The notes beneath the pieces were generated by a model. It was not told where the DNA came from. It worked only from the letters and a program-made list of their open reading frames with translations, and did no database searches. The position numbers and the translations under genes were made by a program. From Solimonas variicoloris DSM 15731 (GTDB lineage: Bacteria; Pseudomonadota; Gammaproteobacteria; Nevskiales; Nevskiaceae): DNA of 64,000 nucleotides. Shown piece after piece: positions 52,702-63,726 of the stretch. The stretch covers positions 61,401 through 125,400 of the forward strand of contig NZ_KB907934.1 of assembly GCF_000382285.1 (NCBI RefSeq). The letters are read 5' to 3'. How positions within the stretch are numbered: position 1 is the stretch's first letter; each line of letters opens with the position of its first letter.

Positions 52702-53577
52702 TCAGGCGGCCATGGCGAGCTTGGGGGCCAGCGCGTCGTGCAGCCAGCCGAGGGTGGCCGGCCACAGCGCCTGCGACGCCGGCCGGAAGAAGCCGAAGTG
52801 GCCGACGCGGCGCAGGCCGTAGGCGCGGCCGTCGAGCACGCGCACGTCGCGTTCGGCGTTGCGGTAGAAGTCGGCCAGCGCCTGCACGGCGGACAGCGGC
52901 GCATAGAACGGGTCGTCGGCGATCGCGTAGAAGCGCATGCGGCCGCGGAACGCGTCGAAGTGTTCGCGCAGCGGCTGGCCGCGCTCGTCGCTGATGTAGT
53001 GCGGGCTGCGGCACCAGCGCGCCCATTCGTGCGCCACGCCGCCGGGCAGCTCGTGGCCGATCAGTGCGGCCGGCACGCGGCCGGCGGTGTGCGCGGCGAT
53101 CGGCAGCACGCCGTACCAGAGCGCGGCCATTGCCGGCTGCAGGCGGGCCGGCCACAGCCGCCAGTAGCCGCTTTGCGAGGCGACCGCGAGCGCGGCGTCG
53201 ACGAGCCGGTTGTTCGGCGCCAGGCCCAGCAGCTGGCCGCCGGCCGAGTGGCCGATCGCCGCGATCGGCAGCCGCGGGTAGCGTTGCGCGAGCGTCTGCA
53301 GCATCGCCGCCAGATCGCGCTCGCCCCACCAGCGCATGCGCAGCTGCGACGGCCGGGCGGCATGCCAGCGGCTGTCGCCGATGCCGCGATAGTCGTAGCT
53401 GAGCACCGCGTAGCCGTGCTCGGCGAGGTACCGGGCGTAGGCACGGTAGTAGCGGCGCGGCACGCCGGTCGCCGGATTGATCAGCGCCGCCGCGCGTGGC
53501 GCGCGCCCGGGCTCGAACAGCGTGGCGGCGAGCGGATGGTCGTCGCTTGCCAGGACGGTCAGCTGGATTTCGCGCAT
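52702..53577 (-). CDS. Alpha/beta hydrolase (serine hydrolase)
   Basis: 291 residues. Nucleophile elbow AIGHSAGGQLLG, then the acid in FYAIADDPFYAPL and histidine in RRVGHFGFFRP. The N-terminal NPATGVPRRYYRAYARYLAE block is typical of a conserved proteobacterial hydrolase group. First gene of a two-gene unit with the DUF4442 protein, pointing to thioester or lipid metabolism (inference). Confidence 0.9.
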   Translation of the reverse strand: MREIQLTVLASDDHPLAATLFEPGRAPRAAALINPATGVPRRYYRAYARYLAEHGYAVLSYDYRGIGDSRWHAARPSQLRMRWWGERDLAAMLQTLAQRYPRLPIAAIGHSAGGQLLGLAPNNRLVDAALAVASQSGYWRLWPARLQPAMAALWYGVLPIAAHTAGRVPAALIGHELPGGVAHEWARWCRSPHYISDERGQPLREHFDAFRGRMRFYAIADDPFYAPLSAVQALADFYRNAERDVRVLDGRAYGLRRVGHFGFFRPASQALWPATLGWLHDALAPKLAMAA

Positions 53578-53694
53578 GTTGCGCTCCGCAAGAGGGTGCC
53601 GGTGCAGTGTCGGCGCGCGCGCGCCTCGCCGACAAACGAAAACGAGCGCCCCTTCGCGTGAAACGCCTTCATCCGGGCGGGTGCCCGCACGGCC

Positions 53695-54594
53695 TCACGC
53701 GAGCAATGCGGGCAGCTCCGCCTGCAGCCAGTCGCGGAAGGCGCGGACCTCGTGGCGGTCGTCGTCGTGCTCGCGGTATAGCAGGTAGTAGCGCTGCGGG
53801 ATCTCGGTGTGCAGCTTCGGCCAGGGCTGCGCGAGCTTGCGGCGATGCAGCCAGGGATTGACCATCGGCACCAGGCCCAGCGTCAGGCCGAGGCCCTGCT
53901 CGGCGGCGCGCAGGATCGCCAGATAGCTGTCGAGCCAGAGGTCGTTTTTCGGCGGCCCGAAGTCGATGCCGGCGAGCCGCGCCCAGTCCGCCCACGCATT
54001 CGGCATCGGGCTGGAGTGGATCAGCGTGACGCCGTCGAGATTGCCGGGGCCGCGGCGGCGCAGCTCGCGCGCCAGCGCCGGCGCGCACACCGGCACCGCC
54101 GACATGCTCAGCAAGGGCACGCAGCCGAGTTTCGGCCAGCGCCCGTCGCCGAAGCGCAGCGCGATGTCGAGGTCCTCGTGCAGCAGGTCGACCGGCCGCA
54201 GCGTGGTCTCGATGTGCACGTCGATGTCCGGGTGCTGGGCGCGGAACGCGCTCAGCGCCGGCAGGATCACCTCGCTGCCGATGAACGGACCCATGCTGAT
54301 CTTCAGCCGCGCGCGGCCGTGGCGCTGGGCGACGCGGTGGCTGCCGTCGCGCAGCCGCTGCAGTGTGTCGCGGACGACGGCGAGGTAGTCGCGGCCGCCG
54401 TCGCTGAGTTCGAGCGAGCGGTTGCCGCGCCGGAACAGCGCGAAGCCGAGGAAGCCTTCGAGCGCCTTGATCTGATGGCTGATCGCCGAGGCCGTCAGAT
54501 GCAGCTCCTCGGCGGCGACCTTGAACGACAGCGTGCGCGCCGCGGCCTCGAAGGCCTGCAAGGTGTGCAGCGGCGGCAGACGGCGGAATTTCAC
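53695..54594 (-). CDS. LysR family regulator, GcvA/AmpR-like
   Basis: 299 residues. Helix-turn-helix FEAAARTLSFKVAAEELHLT followed by ASAISHQIKALEGFLGFALF, characteristic of the GcvA-type branch, then a LysR effector domain (PDIDVHIETTLRPVDLLHED). Target unknown. The 277 bases upstream of its start, 54595-54871, have no gene or motif I can support. Confidence 0.92.
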   Translation of the reverse strand: MKFRRLPPLHTLQAFEAAARTLSFKVAAEELHLTASAISHQIKALEGFLGFALFRRGNRSLELSDGGRDYLAVVRDTLQRLRDGSHRVAQRHGRARLKISMGPFIGSEVILPALSAFRAQHPDIDVHIETTLRPVDLLHEDLDIALRFGDGRWPKLGCVPLLSMSAVPVCAPALARELRRRGPGNLDGVTLIHSSPMPNAWADWARLAGIDFGPPKNDLWLDSYLAILRAAEQGLGLTLGLVPMVNPWLHRRKLAQPWPKLHTEIPQRYYLLYREHDDDRHEVRAFRDWLQAELPALLA

Positions 54595-54871
54595 GGGTGC
54601 CGCGCCTGTACGACGCGCGGCTCGTGCCTGCCGGCACCTGCCCCGGCCGGCGCGCGGCCGCCGCGGCCGTCGCCGCAGCGGCGCGTGAGCTGGCGCATCG
54701 CTGCGCCACGTTCGCGGGCGACACGCGCGGCGACGAACGGCACGAAGCGCCGCTGACGGGCGTGGTGCGGGCCCGGCCGCCCGGCGATGGCGCCGATCGT
54801 GCCCGCTGCGTCGCCGCGATGGAGGCTGAACCCTTGCATGCGCGGATTGTCGCCGGCCGCCGCGCGCGACG

Positions 54872-55378
54872 CTACGCGGCGGCGCGGGTCTGCTCGATCG
54901 GAAAGATCAGGCAGGTGGTGACGGCGTGCGCGAGCAGCTTGCCGTCCTCGCCGAACACGCGACCTTCGGCGGTTGCCAGCTGGCGGCCGCGGTTGATGAC
55001 GGTGCCGACGCCGCGCACGCGCATGCCGGGCAGGATCGTGCGCGTCAGGTTCACCTTCAGCTCGACGGTGGTGTAGCCCTCACCGACGGCGAGCGTCGAA
55101 TGCACGGCGCAGCCCATCACCGAGTCGAGCAGGGTGCAGGCGTAACCGCCGTGCACGCTGCCGAGCGGATTCAGGTGCTGGTTTTGCGGCGCACCGTGCA
55201 TCACGACTTCACCGGCGGCGGCGCTGCCCATCGTGATCGCCATGATCTCGGTGATCGGCGGAGCCGGCAGGCGGCCGTCGACGATGGCCTGCAGGAACTG
55301 CAGGCCGCTCATGCTGCCGCGCTCGGCCGGTGGCACGACGCCGTAGCGCAGGGTGGTGGAGGCGGGGCTGTCGGCCAT
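54872..55378 (-). CDS. PaaI-type hotdog thioesterase
   Basis: 168 residues. PaaI-like hotdog domain with NPLGSVHGGYACTLLDSVMG (HGG active-site motif) and TTVELKVNLTRTI. It likely hydrolyses aromatic or medium-chain acyl-CoA thioesters. ATG 55378 is used. It is divergent from the HxlR gene, with the paired palindromes between or over the starts, so it is the likely target of that regulator. Confidence 0.9.
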   Translation of the reverse strand: MADSPASTTLRYGVVPPAERGSMSGLQFLQAIVDGRLPAPPITEIMAITMGSAAAGEVVMHGAPQNQHLNPLGSVHGGYACTLLDSVMGCAVHSTLAVGEGYTTVELKVNLTRTILPGMRVRGVGTVINRGRQLATAEGRVFGEDGKLLAHAVTTCLIFPIEQTRAAA

Positions 55379-55387
55379 GGTGTCGGT

Positions 55388-55450
55388 CTGGCTTTGGATT
55401 TGGAAGCCTGAGTCTGGCCGCGCTATGCTGGCTTTGTCAATGAAAGCCAG
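55388..55450. promoter_or_regulatory. Two matching palindromes, predicted HxlR operators
   Basis: Box 1 at 55388-55410 and box 2 at 55428-55450 both consist of CTGGCTTT, seven bases, and an inverted half. Box 2 is perfect (AAAGCCAG); box 1 has two mismatches (GAAGCCTG). Their centres are 40 bases apart, close to four helical turns, so both face the same side of the DNA. Box 2 covers the ATG of the HxlR gene, fitting autoregulation. Confidence 0.65.
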
Positions 55451-55958
55451 AGACCGCAAGAGTCCCGAGGTCGAGACGCCCGCGCCGATCACGCCTGAGC
55501 AGCGGCGGCGTTTCGGCGCGGCGTGTTCGGTCTCCGCCGCGGTCGAGTTCATCGGCGATCGCTGGAGTCTGCTGCTGCTGCGCGAGCTGTTTCAGGGCGT
55601 GCGTCGCTACGACGATTTCGCCCGGCACACCGGCTGCTCGAGCGCGGTGCTGTCGGCGCGCCTACGCAAGCTGGCCGATGCCGGCATCGTCTGCCGTCAG
55701 GTCTACCGCGACGACGGCGCGCGCGCGCGCTACGAGTACCGCCTGACCCGCAAGGGTGTCGATCTGCTGCCGGTGATCGTCGGCCTGATGCAATGGGGCG
55801 ATCGCCACGCCGCCGGTCCGGGCGGCGGTCCGCTGCTGCTGCGCGACCGGCGCAGCGGTGAGCGCCTGCGCGTCGCGCTGGTCAACGAAAGCGGCCGCCT
55901 CGTCGAGCCGCGCGATTCGGTGCCGACGCTGAATCCGGACTTCGTGCCGCCGCGCTGA
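55440..55958 (+). CDS. HxlR family winged-helix regulator
   Basis: 172 residues. HxlR signature FIGDRWSLLLLRELFQGVRR, YDDFARHTGCSSAVLSARLR and EYRLTRKGVDLLPVIVGLMQ. A short C-terminal extension (~50 residues) follows the HTH domain. ATG 55440 is used; an in-frame ATG five codons upstream is possible, and both lie in or next to palindrome 2. It faces the PaaI-like thioesterase gene and is likely its repressor. Confidence 0.93.
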   Translation: MKARDRKSPEVETPAPITPEQRRRFGAACSVSAAVEFIGDRWSLLLLRELFQGVRRYDDFARHTGCSSAVLSARLRKLADAGIVCRQVYRDDGARARYEYRLTRKGVDLLPVIVGLMQWGDRHAAGPGGGPLLLRDRRSGERLRVALVNESGRLVEPRDSVPTLNPDFVPPR

Positions 55959-55967
55959 AGCGCGGCC

Positions 55968-57257
55968 TCAGGTCAGCACGCGATAGCCGTTGCGGCCGCG
56001 GCGCTTGGCCTGGTAGAGACATTCGTCGGCGCGCCGGTAGGCATCGGACAGCGGCTCGCCGGCGCGAACGATGACGGCGCCGACGCTGCAGCTCATGACG
56101 CCGAGCGGACTGCCCTTGTGCTCGATGCCGAGGTTGCCGATCGCGGCGACGATGGCCTCGGCGCGCGGCGCCGCGGCTTCGGGGTCGCAATCGTAGAGGA
56201 GCAGGACGAACTCCTCGCCGCCGATGCGCGCCGCCATGTCGAACGCGCGGCGGGCGAGCCCCGACAGGGCCAGCCCGCTCTCGGCCAGCGCGCCGTCGCC
56301 GTAGTCGTGGCCGTAGTGATCGTTGAGCGTCTTGAAATGGTCGAGATCGACCAGCGCGAACAGCATCGTGCGTTCGGGTTCGCGCTCCAGCGCCAGGCTC
56401 AGCGTTTCGTAATGCTCCTCGAACGCGCGGCGGTTCGGCAGGCCGGTCAGCGCGTCGCGATAGGCGAGGATTTCGAGCAGCACGTTCGCCGCCCACTGCC
56501 GCCGCAGCGACAGACGTGTCCAGATCACCGACATGAACACCATGCCGATCAGGATCACTTCCATCAGCCAGGCCGTCGGGCTGCGATGGGCGATGCTGTC
56601 CGGCCACAGCCGCGTTGCGGCGCTGGTACAGACGACGTAGGCGCCGATCAGGACCAGGCAGCGGCTCAGCGGCAGGCGCGCCAGTGCCAGCACCGAGACC
56701 GGCACGGCGACCGCGAGCGAGGGCTCGATCTCGAACCCGGCGCGGCCGCTGAGATAGCGGATCGACTCGATGGTGACGATCTCGATGATGAACGCGAGGA
56801 TCATCAGCCATTCGACGAACGGCGCGTCCGGGCGTTGCGCGATCGCCGCGGTGAGCGCGGCGAACAGCGGTGCCATCAGACCGAGCGAGATGATCGTGAT
56901 CAGCCGGAACGTTTCCGGCGGCGCCATGAAGGCGAGCGGCGTCCAGATCGGCGCGGTCGCGAACACCAGGCCGGTCAGCAGCGCGACGCTGATGCGCGCG
57001 GTGCGCGCCGACAGCCGGGTGTACTGCTGGAACTCGTGCTCGAGCGGCTGCGGGAAGCGGAAGCGATGCGTCTGCGCCTGCGCGACCGCTTCGAGCTGCT
57101 GGATGTCGGCGGCGCCGAGTTCGTCAGTGCGGCGACGGTCGGGCCGCGACAGCTGGAAGCGCGTCAGGCTCGCGGCCGTCCGCTGCCAGCGCTGTGCGCC
57201 GGCGGCGGACGGGGTGGAGCTCGCTGCGGTCTCGGGCGCGTCACTCGCCGGCGGCAT
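55968..57257 (-). CDS. Diguanylate cyclase with membrane sensor region
   Basis: 429 residues. Six or so hydrophobic segments between about residues 85 and 245 form a membrane sensor region. The C-terminal GGDEF domain starts at AYRDALTGLPNRRAF and has an intact GGEEF active site, as well as the RxxD inhibitory site (RAFD) five residues before it. It should make c-di-GMP and be product-inhibited. The ATG is six bases after the stop of the acetolactate synthase gene, and its TGAGG Shine-Dalgarno overlaps that stop codon, so the two are transcribed and translated together. Confidence 0.95.
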   Translation of the reverse strand: MPPASDAPETAASSTPSAAGAQRWQRTAASLTRFQLSRPDRRRTDELGAADIQQLEAVAQAQTHRFRFPQPLEHEFQQYTRLSARTARISVALLTGLVFATAPIWTPLAFMAPPETFRLITIISLGLMAPLFAALTAAIAQRPDAPFVEWLMILAFIIEIVTIESIRYLSGRAGFEIEPSLAVAVPVSVLALARLPLSRCLVLIGAYVVCTSAATRLWPDSIAHRSPTAWLMEVILIGMVFMSVIWTRLSLRRQWAANVLLEILAYRDALTGLPNRRAFEEHYETLSLALEREPERTMLFALVDLDHFKTLNDHYGHDYGDGALAESGLALSGLARRAFDMAARIGGEEFVLLLYDCDPEAAAPRAEAIVAAIGNLGIEHKGSPLGVMSCSVGAVIVRAGEPLSDAYRRADECLYQAKRRGRNGYRVLT

Positions 57258-57263
57258 CAGGCC

Positions 57264-59108
57264 TCAGAACATCTGGGTCGATTGCGCATCGACCTTGTCG
57301 GGTTTGGCGGCGGTGCGCGACGGGATCCATTCACCGGTGATCATCTGGTCGTAGCCCTGGCCCGGGCCGACCATCGGATACACCGACGCCATCGGATCGA
57401 TCACGACTTCGAGCAGCGCCGGCCCCGGGAAGGCGATGAACTCGCGCACCACGCGCGGCAGGTCGGCCTTGTGCCCGACGCGCACCGCGAACTTGTAGCC
57501 GTCGGCTTCGGCCGCCTTGATGAAATCCTTGGTGTGCAGGCTTTTCTCGGAGCCGGCGTAGCGCGACTCGAAGAACAGGCGCTGCCACTGTTTCACCATG
57601 CCGTCGCCATAGTTGTTGAGCACGACGATCTTGACGGGAATGTTGTAGGTCGTCGCCGTCTCGAGCTCGCCGAAGTTCATGCGGATCGAAGCGTCGCCGT
57701 CGATGTCGATGACGATCTTGCCGGGCTGCGCGTAGGCGGCGCCGAGCGCGGCGGGCAGGCCGAAGCCCATCGTGCCCATCGAGCCGGACGTCAGCCACAG
57801 GCGCGGCGATTTGAAATCGAAGTACTGCGCGGCCCACATCTGATGCTGACCGACGCCGGTGGCGACGATCGCCTCGCCCTGCGTCAGCCGGTTGATTTCC
57901 TCGATGACGGCGTGCGGCTGGATCAGCTCGCCGCCGCGCTCGTAGTTCATCGCGTAGGTCTTCTTCAGATCGGCGATGTGCGCGTGCCAGTCGGCGTAAT
58001 CGGGCTTGAAGCCCTGACCGGCGAGATACTCGCGCAGGCCGTCGAGCGCGCGGTTCAGCTCGCCGACGTGGTGCCAGTGCACGCGCTTGACCTTGTTGAT
58101 CTCCGACGGATCGATGTCGAAGTGCGCGATCGCGCGCGCCGACGGCGCGAACTTGGCCGGATTGCCGGCGACGCGGTCGTCGAAGCGGGCGCCGATCGCG
58201 ATCAGGAAATCGCAGTCGTCGACCGCGTAGTTCGCGAACGCGGTGCCGTGCATGCCCAGCATCTGCAGGCACAGCGGCTCGGTGGTGTCGACTGCGCCGA
58301 TGCCCATCAGCGTCGTCGTCACCGGAATGCCGAAGGCGCCGGCGAACGCGCGCAGGCTCTGCGCCGCCTCGCCGTGAATCACGCCGCCGCCGGCGTAGAT
58401 CAGCGGCCGCTTGGCCGCACCCAGCAGCTCATGGAACGCGGCGGCCTGTTCCGGCTTGATGGTGTTCTCGTAGACCGCCTTCAGGCGTGCGCGGTAACCG
58501 GGCAGCGGCAGGCGGCCTTCGCCCTTGAACGGGCCGGACCAGTTCTGCACGTCCTTCGGAATGTCGACGACGACCGGGCCGGGCCGGCCGGTGCGGGCGA
58601 TCTCGAAGGCCGTGCGCACCGTCGCCTCGAGCTTGGTCGGGTCGGTGACGAGGAACACGTGCTTGGCGGCGGCGCCCATGATCGAGCTGATCGGCGCCTC
58701 CTGGAAAGCGTCGGTGCCGACCGCGGCGGTCGGCACCTGGCCGCAGATGACGACCATCGGGATCGAGTCGGCGGTGCAGTCGCGCACCGGCGTGACGGTA
58801 TTGGTCGCGCCCGGGCCGGAGGTCACCATGCAGACGCCGACCTTGCCGGAGGCGCGCGAGTAGCCGGCCGCCATGAAGCCGGCGGACTGCTCGTTGGCCG
58901 GTACGATCAGCGGCATCGGCTCGGCCATGCCGGGCTTGGCGTGGCGGGCATTGAAGCGGAAGATCGCGTCGTAGCTGGGCAGGATGGCGCCGCCGCTGTA
59001 ACCGAATACGACATCCACGCCCTCGTCGGCCAGGATCTGGACGAGGATGTCCGCGCCGGTCATCGTCTGGCCAGCAAGCGGATGCGGGGTCTTCAGCACA
59101 GCGTTCAT
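57264..59108 (-). CDS. ilvB: Acetolactate synthase, large (catalytic) subunit
   Basis: 614 residues. ThDP-dependent enzyme: catalytic glutamate in VPANEQSAGFMAAGYSRASG, ThDP motif GDASIRMNFGELETA with the NN end (VVLNNYGDGMVKQWQR). It joins two pyruvates (or pyruvate and 2-ketobutyrate) in branched-chain amino acid synthesis. The N-terminal motif reads FGYSGGAILPSYDAI rather than the common YPGGA type. Unlike the usual ilvBN/ilvIH operon, its regulatory subunit gene lies divergent on the other strand. A diguanylate cyclase gene follows directly. Confidence 0.95.
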   Translation of the reverse strand: MNAVLKTPHPLAGQTMTGADILVQILADEGVDVVFGYSGGAILPSYDAIFRFNARHAKPGMAEPMPLIVPANEQSAGFMAAGYSRASGKVGVCMVTSGPGATNTVTPVRDCTADSIPMVVICGQVPTAAVGTDAFQEAPISSIMGAAAKHVFLVTDPTKLEATVRTAFEIARTGRPGPVVVDIPKDVQNWSGPFKGEGRLPLPGYRARLKAVYENTIKPEQAAAFHELLGAAKRPLIYAGGGVIHGEAAQSLRAFAGAFGIPVTTTLMGIGAVDTTEPLCLQMLGMHGTAFANYAVDDCDFLIAIGARFDDRVAGNPAKFAPSARAIAHFDIDPSEINKVKRVHWHHVGELNRALDGLREYLAGQGFKPDYADWHAHIADLKKTYAMNYERGGELIQPHAVIEEINRLTQGEAIVATGVGQHQMWAAQYFDFKSPRLWLTSGSMGTMGFGLPAALGAAYAQPGKIVIDIDGDASIRMNFGELETATTYNIPVKIVVLNNYGDGMVKQWQRLFFESRYAGSEKSLHTKDFIKAAEADGYKFAVRVGHKADLPRVVREFIAFPGPALLEVVIDPMASVYPMVGPGQGYDQMITGEWIPSRTAAKPDKVDAQSTQMF

Positions 59109-59160
59109 GGAATGTGGGTTCGCGGCAGTGGGGCGGACGGGGGCGCGAGTTTACCGCCAT

Positions 59161-59177
59161 TTGGGGGGCTGCCCCAA
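59161..59177. promoter_or_regulatory. Inverted repeat between ilvB and ilvN
   Basis: TTGGGG, five bases, CCCCAA. On the minus strand its right arm reads TTGGGG, spaced 18 bases from TAAACT, a possible ilvB promoter, so a protein bound here would block ilvB. On the plus strand TAAGAT at 59245-59250 is a possible -10 for ilvN, putting its transcript start next to the ATG. Confidence 0.4.
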
Positions 59178-59259
59178 TAGTCCGCAGGCCGTGTTCGTGC
59201 TAGCCGTCCGGCATTTTCTTGGTGATTTTAGGGGCGCGAGCCACTAAGATGCGCGCCCT

Positions 59260-60866
<1,607 letters not shown>

Positions 60867-60913
60867 AGACGGGCGGCGCGCGTCGCGCCGCACGTTCGCA
60901 AGCAGCAGCAAAG

Positions 60914-60941
60914 AGGGGCGTCGCCAGGCGCCCCTTTTTTT
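60914..60941 (+). terminator. Intrinsic terminator of ilvN-ilvC
   Basis: AGGGGCG / CGCCCCT with an eight-base loop, then seven T residues. The convergent chrA gene ends three bases later. Confidence 0.9.
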
Positions 60942-60944
60942 GTT

Positions 60945-62129
60945 TCAGCGCAGACCGCCGAGCCCTGCGGCCGCGACGCAGCCGGCGACGGCGCCGAGCG
61001 CACCGCGGCCGGCGGCCAGCCAGGCCAAGGCTGCGAGCGCGATCAGCAGATCGCCCGGCGCGAGCAGCGCCGAGCGACAGACCGGATCGTAGAACGCCGC
61101 CGCCAGCAGCCCGACGAGTGCGGCATTGACCCCGGCCAGCGCCGCCGCGGCGCGCGGCCGTCGCGACAGGGCCTGCCAGTACGGCAGCGCGCCGCCGACC
61201 AGCAGCAGGCCCGGCAGGAAAATCGCAAGCACGCCGAGCAGCGCGCCCGGCAGCGGCGGCAGGCCGGGCAGGCTGGCGCCGAGGAAGGCGGCGATCGTGA
61301 ACATCGGCCCGGGCACCGCCTGCGCGGCACCGTAGCCGGCGAGGAAGCGGTCGGCGTCGACCAGTCCCGGTTCGACCAGCAACTGCTGCAGCAGCGGCAG
61401 CACCACGTGTCCGCCGCCGAACACCAGCGCGCCGGCGCGGTAGAACGCCGCCGCCGCACGCAGCGGCAGCGGCGCGTCGTGCGGACACAGCAGCGCGAGC
61501 AGCAGCAGGCCGGCGAACAGGAGCAGCAGGTACAGGCCGGTGCGGCGGGGCGGCGTCCAGCCGGCGCGATCGGCCGGCAGCGGCGGAGCGTCGCGACAGG
61601 CGAGCAGGCCGAAGGCGGCGCCGGCGGCGACCGCCGCGAGCGGCGCCAGCGGCGCGGCGCCGGACGCGAGCAGCGCGGCGATGGCGCCGGCGAACAGCAG
61701 GCGTCGCGCATCCGGCAGGGCGGCGCGTGCCATGCCGTAGAGCCCGTGTCCGACCACCGCGACGGCAACCAGCTTGAGTCCGTGTGTCAGCGGCGCGGTC
61801 AGCGCGCCGAGCGTCGGCAGCAGCAGCGCGAACGCCAGCATCAGCAGCGCCGATGGCGCGGTGAAGGCGACGAAGGCGGCGATCGCGCCGGGCCAGCCGG
61901 CGCGGCCGAGGCCGAGCGCGAAGGCGGTCTGCGAGCTTGCCGGTCCCGGCAGGAACTGGCAGAGGGCGACGAGGTGCGCGTACTGCGCGTCGTCGAGCCA
62001 GCGCCGGCGTTCGACGAAGGCGCGACGATAATAGGCCAGGTGCGCGACCGGTCCGCCGAAGGCGACCAGCCCCAGATGCAGGAACGCGGCGAAGACCTCG
62101 CGGACGGCGGCGGCGGAAAGGGTCGGCAT
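60945..62129 (-). CDS. chrA: Chromate transporter (ChrA family)
   Basis: 394 residues, the long two-domain form. Duplicated CHR domains: the first with FLHLGLVAFGGPVAHLAYYR and ALCQFLPGPASSQTAFALGL, the second with YRAGALVFGGGHVVLPLLQQ and GYGAAQAVPGPMFTIAAFLG. About ten to twelve hydrophobic segments. These proteins export chromate in exchange for sulfate-like ions; some have other roles. ATG 62129 starts the homology; longer in-frame forms would overlap the pssA start region. Confidence 0.93.
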   Translation of the reverse strand: MPTLSAAAVREVFAAFLHLGLVAFGGPVAHLAYYRRAFVERRRWLDDAQYAHLVALCQFLPGPASSQTAFALGLGRAGWPGAIAAFVAFTAPSALLMLAFALLLPTLGALTAPLTHGLKLVAVAVVGHGLYGMARAALPDARRLLFAGAIAALLASGAAPLAPLAAVAAGAAFGLLACRDAPPLPADRAGWTPPRRTGLYLLLLFAGLLLLALLCPHDAPLPLRAAAAFYRAGALVFGGGHVVLPLLQQLLVEPGLVDADRFLAGYGAAQAVPGPMFTIAAFLGASLPGLPPLPGALLGVLAIFLPGLLLVGGALPYWQALSRRPRAAAALAGVNAALVGLLAAAFYDPVCRSALLAPGDLLIALAALAWLAAGRGALGAVAGCVAAAGLGGLR

Positions 62130-62250
62130 GCGGGCCGGCGAGTGAGAGGTGAGCGCCGAGCCTAGGCGAGCTCGGCGCGGCCGGCCAGTGTCTACGTATC
62201 GTCCGATTCGAACGGGTAAGATTCGCGCCTCAATCGAGATCGATCGCACG

Positions 62251-63048
62251 ATGAACGCACCCCAGCCGGTCAAGCGTCGCAAGGGCATCTACCTGGTGCC
62301 GAACCTGCTCACGACCGGAACCCTGTTCGGCGGCTTCTATGCCATCGTCATGGCGATGGCCGGCCAGTTCGAGCACGCCGTGTTCGGCATCTTCGGCGCG
62401 ATGATCGCCGACGGCCTCGACGGCCGGGTCGCGCGCCTGACCAATACGCAGACCGATTTCGGCAAGGAATACGACTCGCTGTGCGACATGGTCGCGTTCG
62501 GCATTGCGCCGGCCGTGCTGATCTACGCGTTCTCGCTGCACTATCTCGCCGAGTACCGCTGGATCGGCGGCAAGCTCGGCTGGGTGATCGCCTTCGCCTA
62601 CGCCGCCTGCGCCGCGCTGCGCCTGGCGCGCTTCAACGTGCTGGCGGCGATCGCCAGCTCGAACAAGGACTTCTACGGCGTGCCGAGCCCGGCCGCGGCG
62701 GCGGTCGTGACCTTCTTCGTATGGAGCTGCGTCGACGACAGCCACTCGCTGTTTGCCTGGGTGTCGGGACACGTGCCGCTGCAGGGCCATGAGGTGCTCG
62801 GCTTCGCGGCGCCGCTGACGCTGGCGACGGCGCTGTCGATGGTCTCGAGCATCCGCTACAACAGTTTCAAGAAGCTCAATCTCAACACGCGCCTGCGCTT
62901 CCTGTCGCTGGCGGCTGTGATCGGCGTGTTCGCGCTGGTGCTGATCGATCCGCCGCGCATCCTGTTCCTGGTGTTCTTCGGCTACGCGCTGTCGGGCCCG
63001 GCGGTGATCGTCTGGCGTCGGCTGCGGCGCAGGCCGGCGGCCGCCTGA
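62251..63048 (+). CDS. pssA: CDP-diacylglycerol-serine O-phosphatidyltransferase
   Basis: 265 residues with about eight membrane segments. The CDP-alcohol phosphotransferase motif is complete (Asp54, Asp57-Gly58, Ala61-Arg62, Gly71, Asp75, Asp79), in the usual D-x2-DG-x2-AR-x8-G-x3-D-x3-D spacing. It makes phosphatidylserine at the inner membrane, the first step to phosphatidylethanolamine. ATG 62251 is used; a TAAGAT -10-like hexamer is at 62217. In many proteobacteria pssA is close to the ilv-leu genes, as here. Confidence 0.95.
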   Translation: MNAPQPVKRRKGIYLVPNLLTTGTLFGGFYAIVMAMAGQFEHAVFGIFGAMIADGLDGRVARLTNTQTDFGKEYDSLCDMVAFGIAPAVLIYAFSLHYLAEYRWIGGKLGWVIAFAYAACAALRLARFNVLAAIASSNKDFYGVPSPAAAAVVTFFVWSCVDDSHSLFAWVSGHVPLQGHEVLGFAAPLTLATALSMVSSIRYNSFKKLNLNTRLRFLSLAAVIGVFALVLIDPPRILFLVFFGYALSGPAVIVWRRLRRRPAAA

Positions 63049-63100
63049 TGGACGGCGTCGTTCGCCGGCGTTGAGGGTTTTCCCTTGCGGCGAATTGTTC

Positions 63101-63106
63101 TATAGT
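63101..63106 (+). promoter_or_regulatory. -10 element for the leuA leader
   Basis: TATAGT placed nine bases before the leader ATG at 63115. A transcript starting about seven bases downstream of it would begin practically at the ATG, so the leader peptide may be read from a leaderless RNA. No good -35 is seen (TTTTCC at 17-base spacing). Confidence 0.4.
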
Positions 63107-63114
63107 TCCGCGCC

Positions 63115-63216
63115 ATGAATCGCGCCCGTCATGCCGACGTCTTCGCTGCCCGCACGCTCCGTGCGGCGCCGGCGCGCGCGTTCTCGCTTCTTCTTGGTCT
63201 CGCGCTTCTGCCGTAA
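63115..63216 (+). CDS. Putative leucine leader peptide (leuA attenuator)
   Basis: A 33-residue frame (MNRARHADVF to SLLLGLALLP) ending 120 bases before leuA. The C-terminal stretch contains CTT CTT CTT GGT CTC GCG CTT CTG: six leucine codons in eight, four of them CTT, a codon almost absent from the neighbouring GC-rich genes. This is what a ribosome-stalling leader for leucine would look like. A stem (GCACGG / CCGTGC) follows at about 63238-63257 but has no T-run, so the downstream mechanism is unclear. Confidence 0.6.
   Translation: MNRARHADVFAARTLRAAPARAFSLLLGLALLP

Positions 63217-63726
<510 letters not shown>

Noticed and set aside
56118..59180. Plus-strand open frame of over 1000 codons
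   Set aside because: Antisense shadow of the diguanylate cyclase and ilvB genes; no domain pattern.
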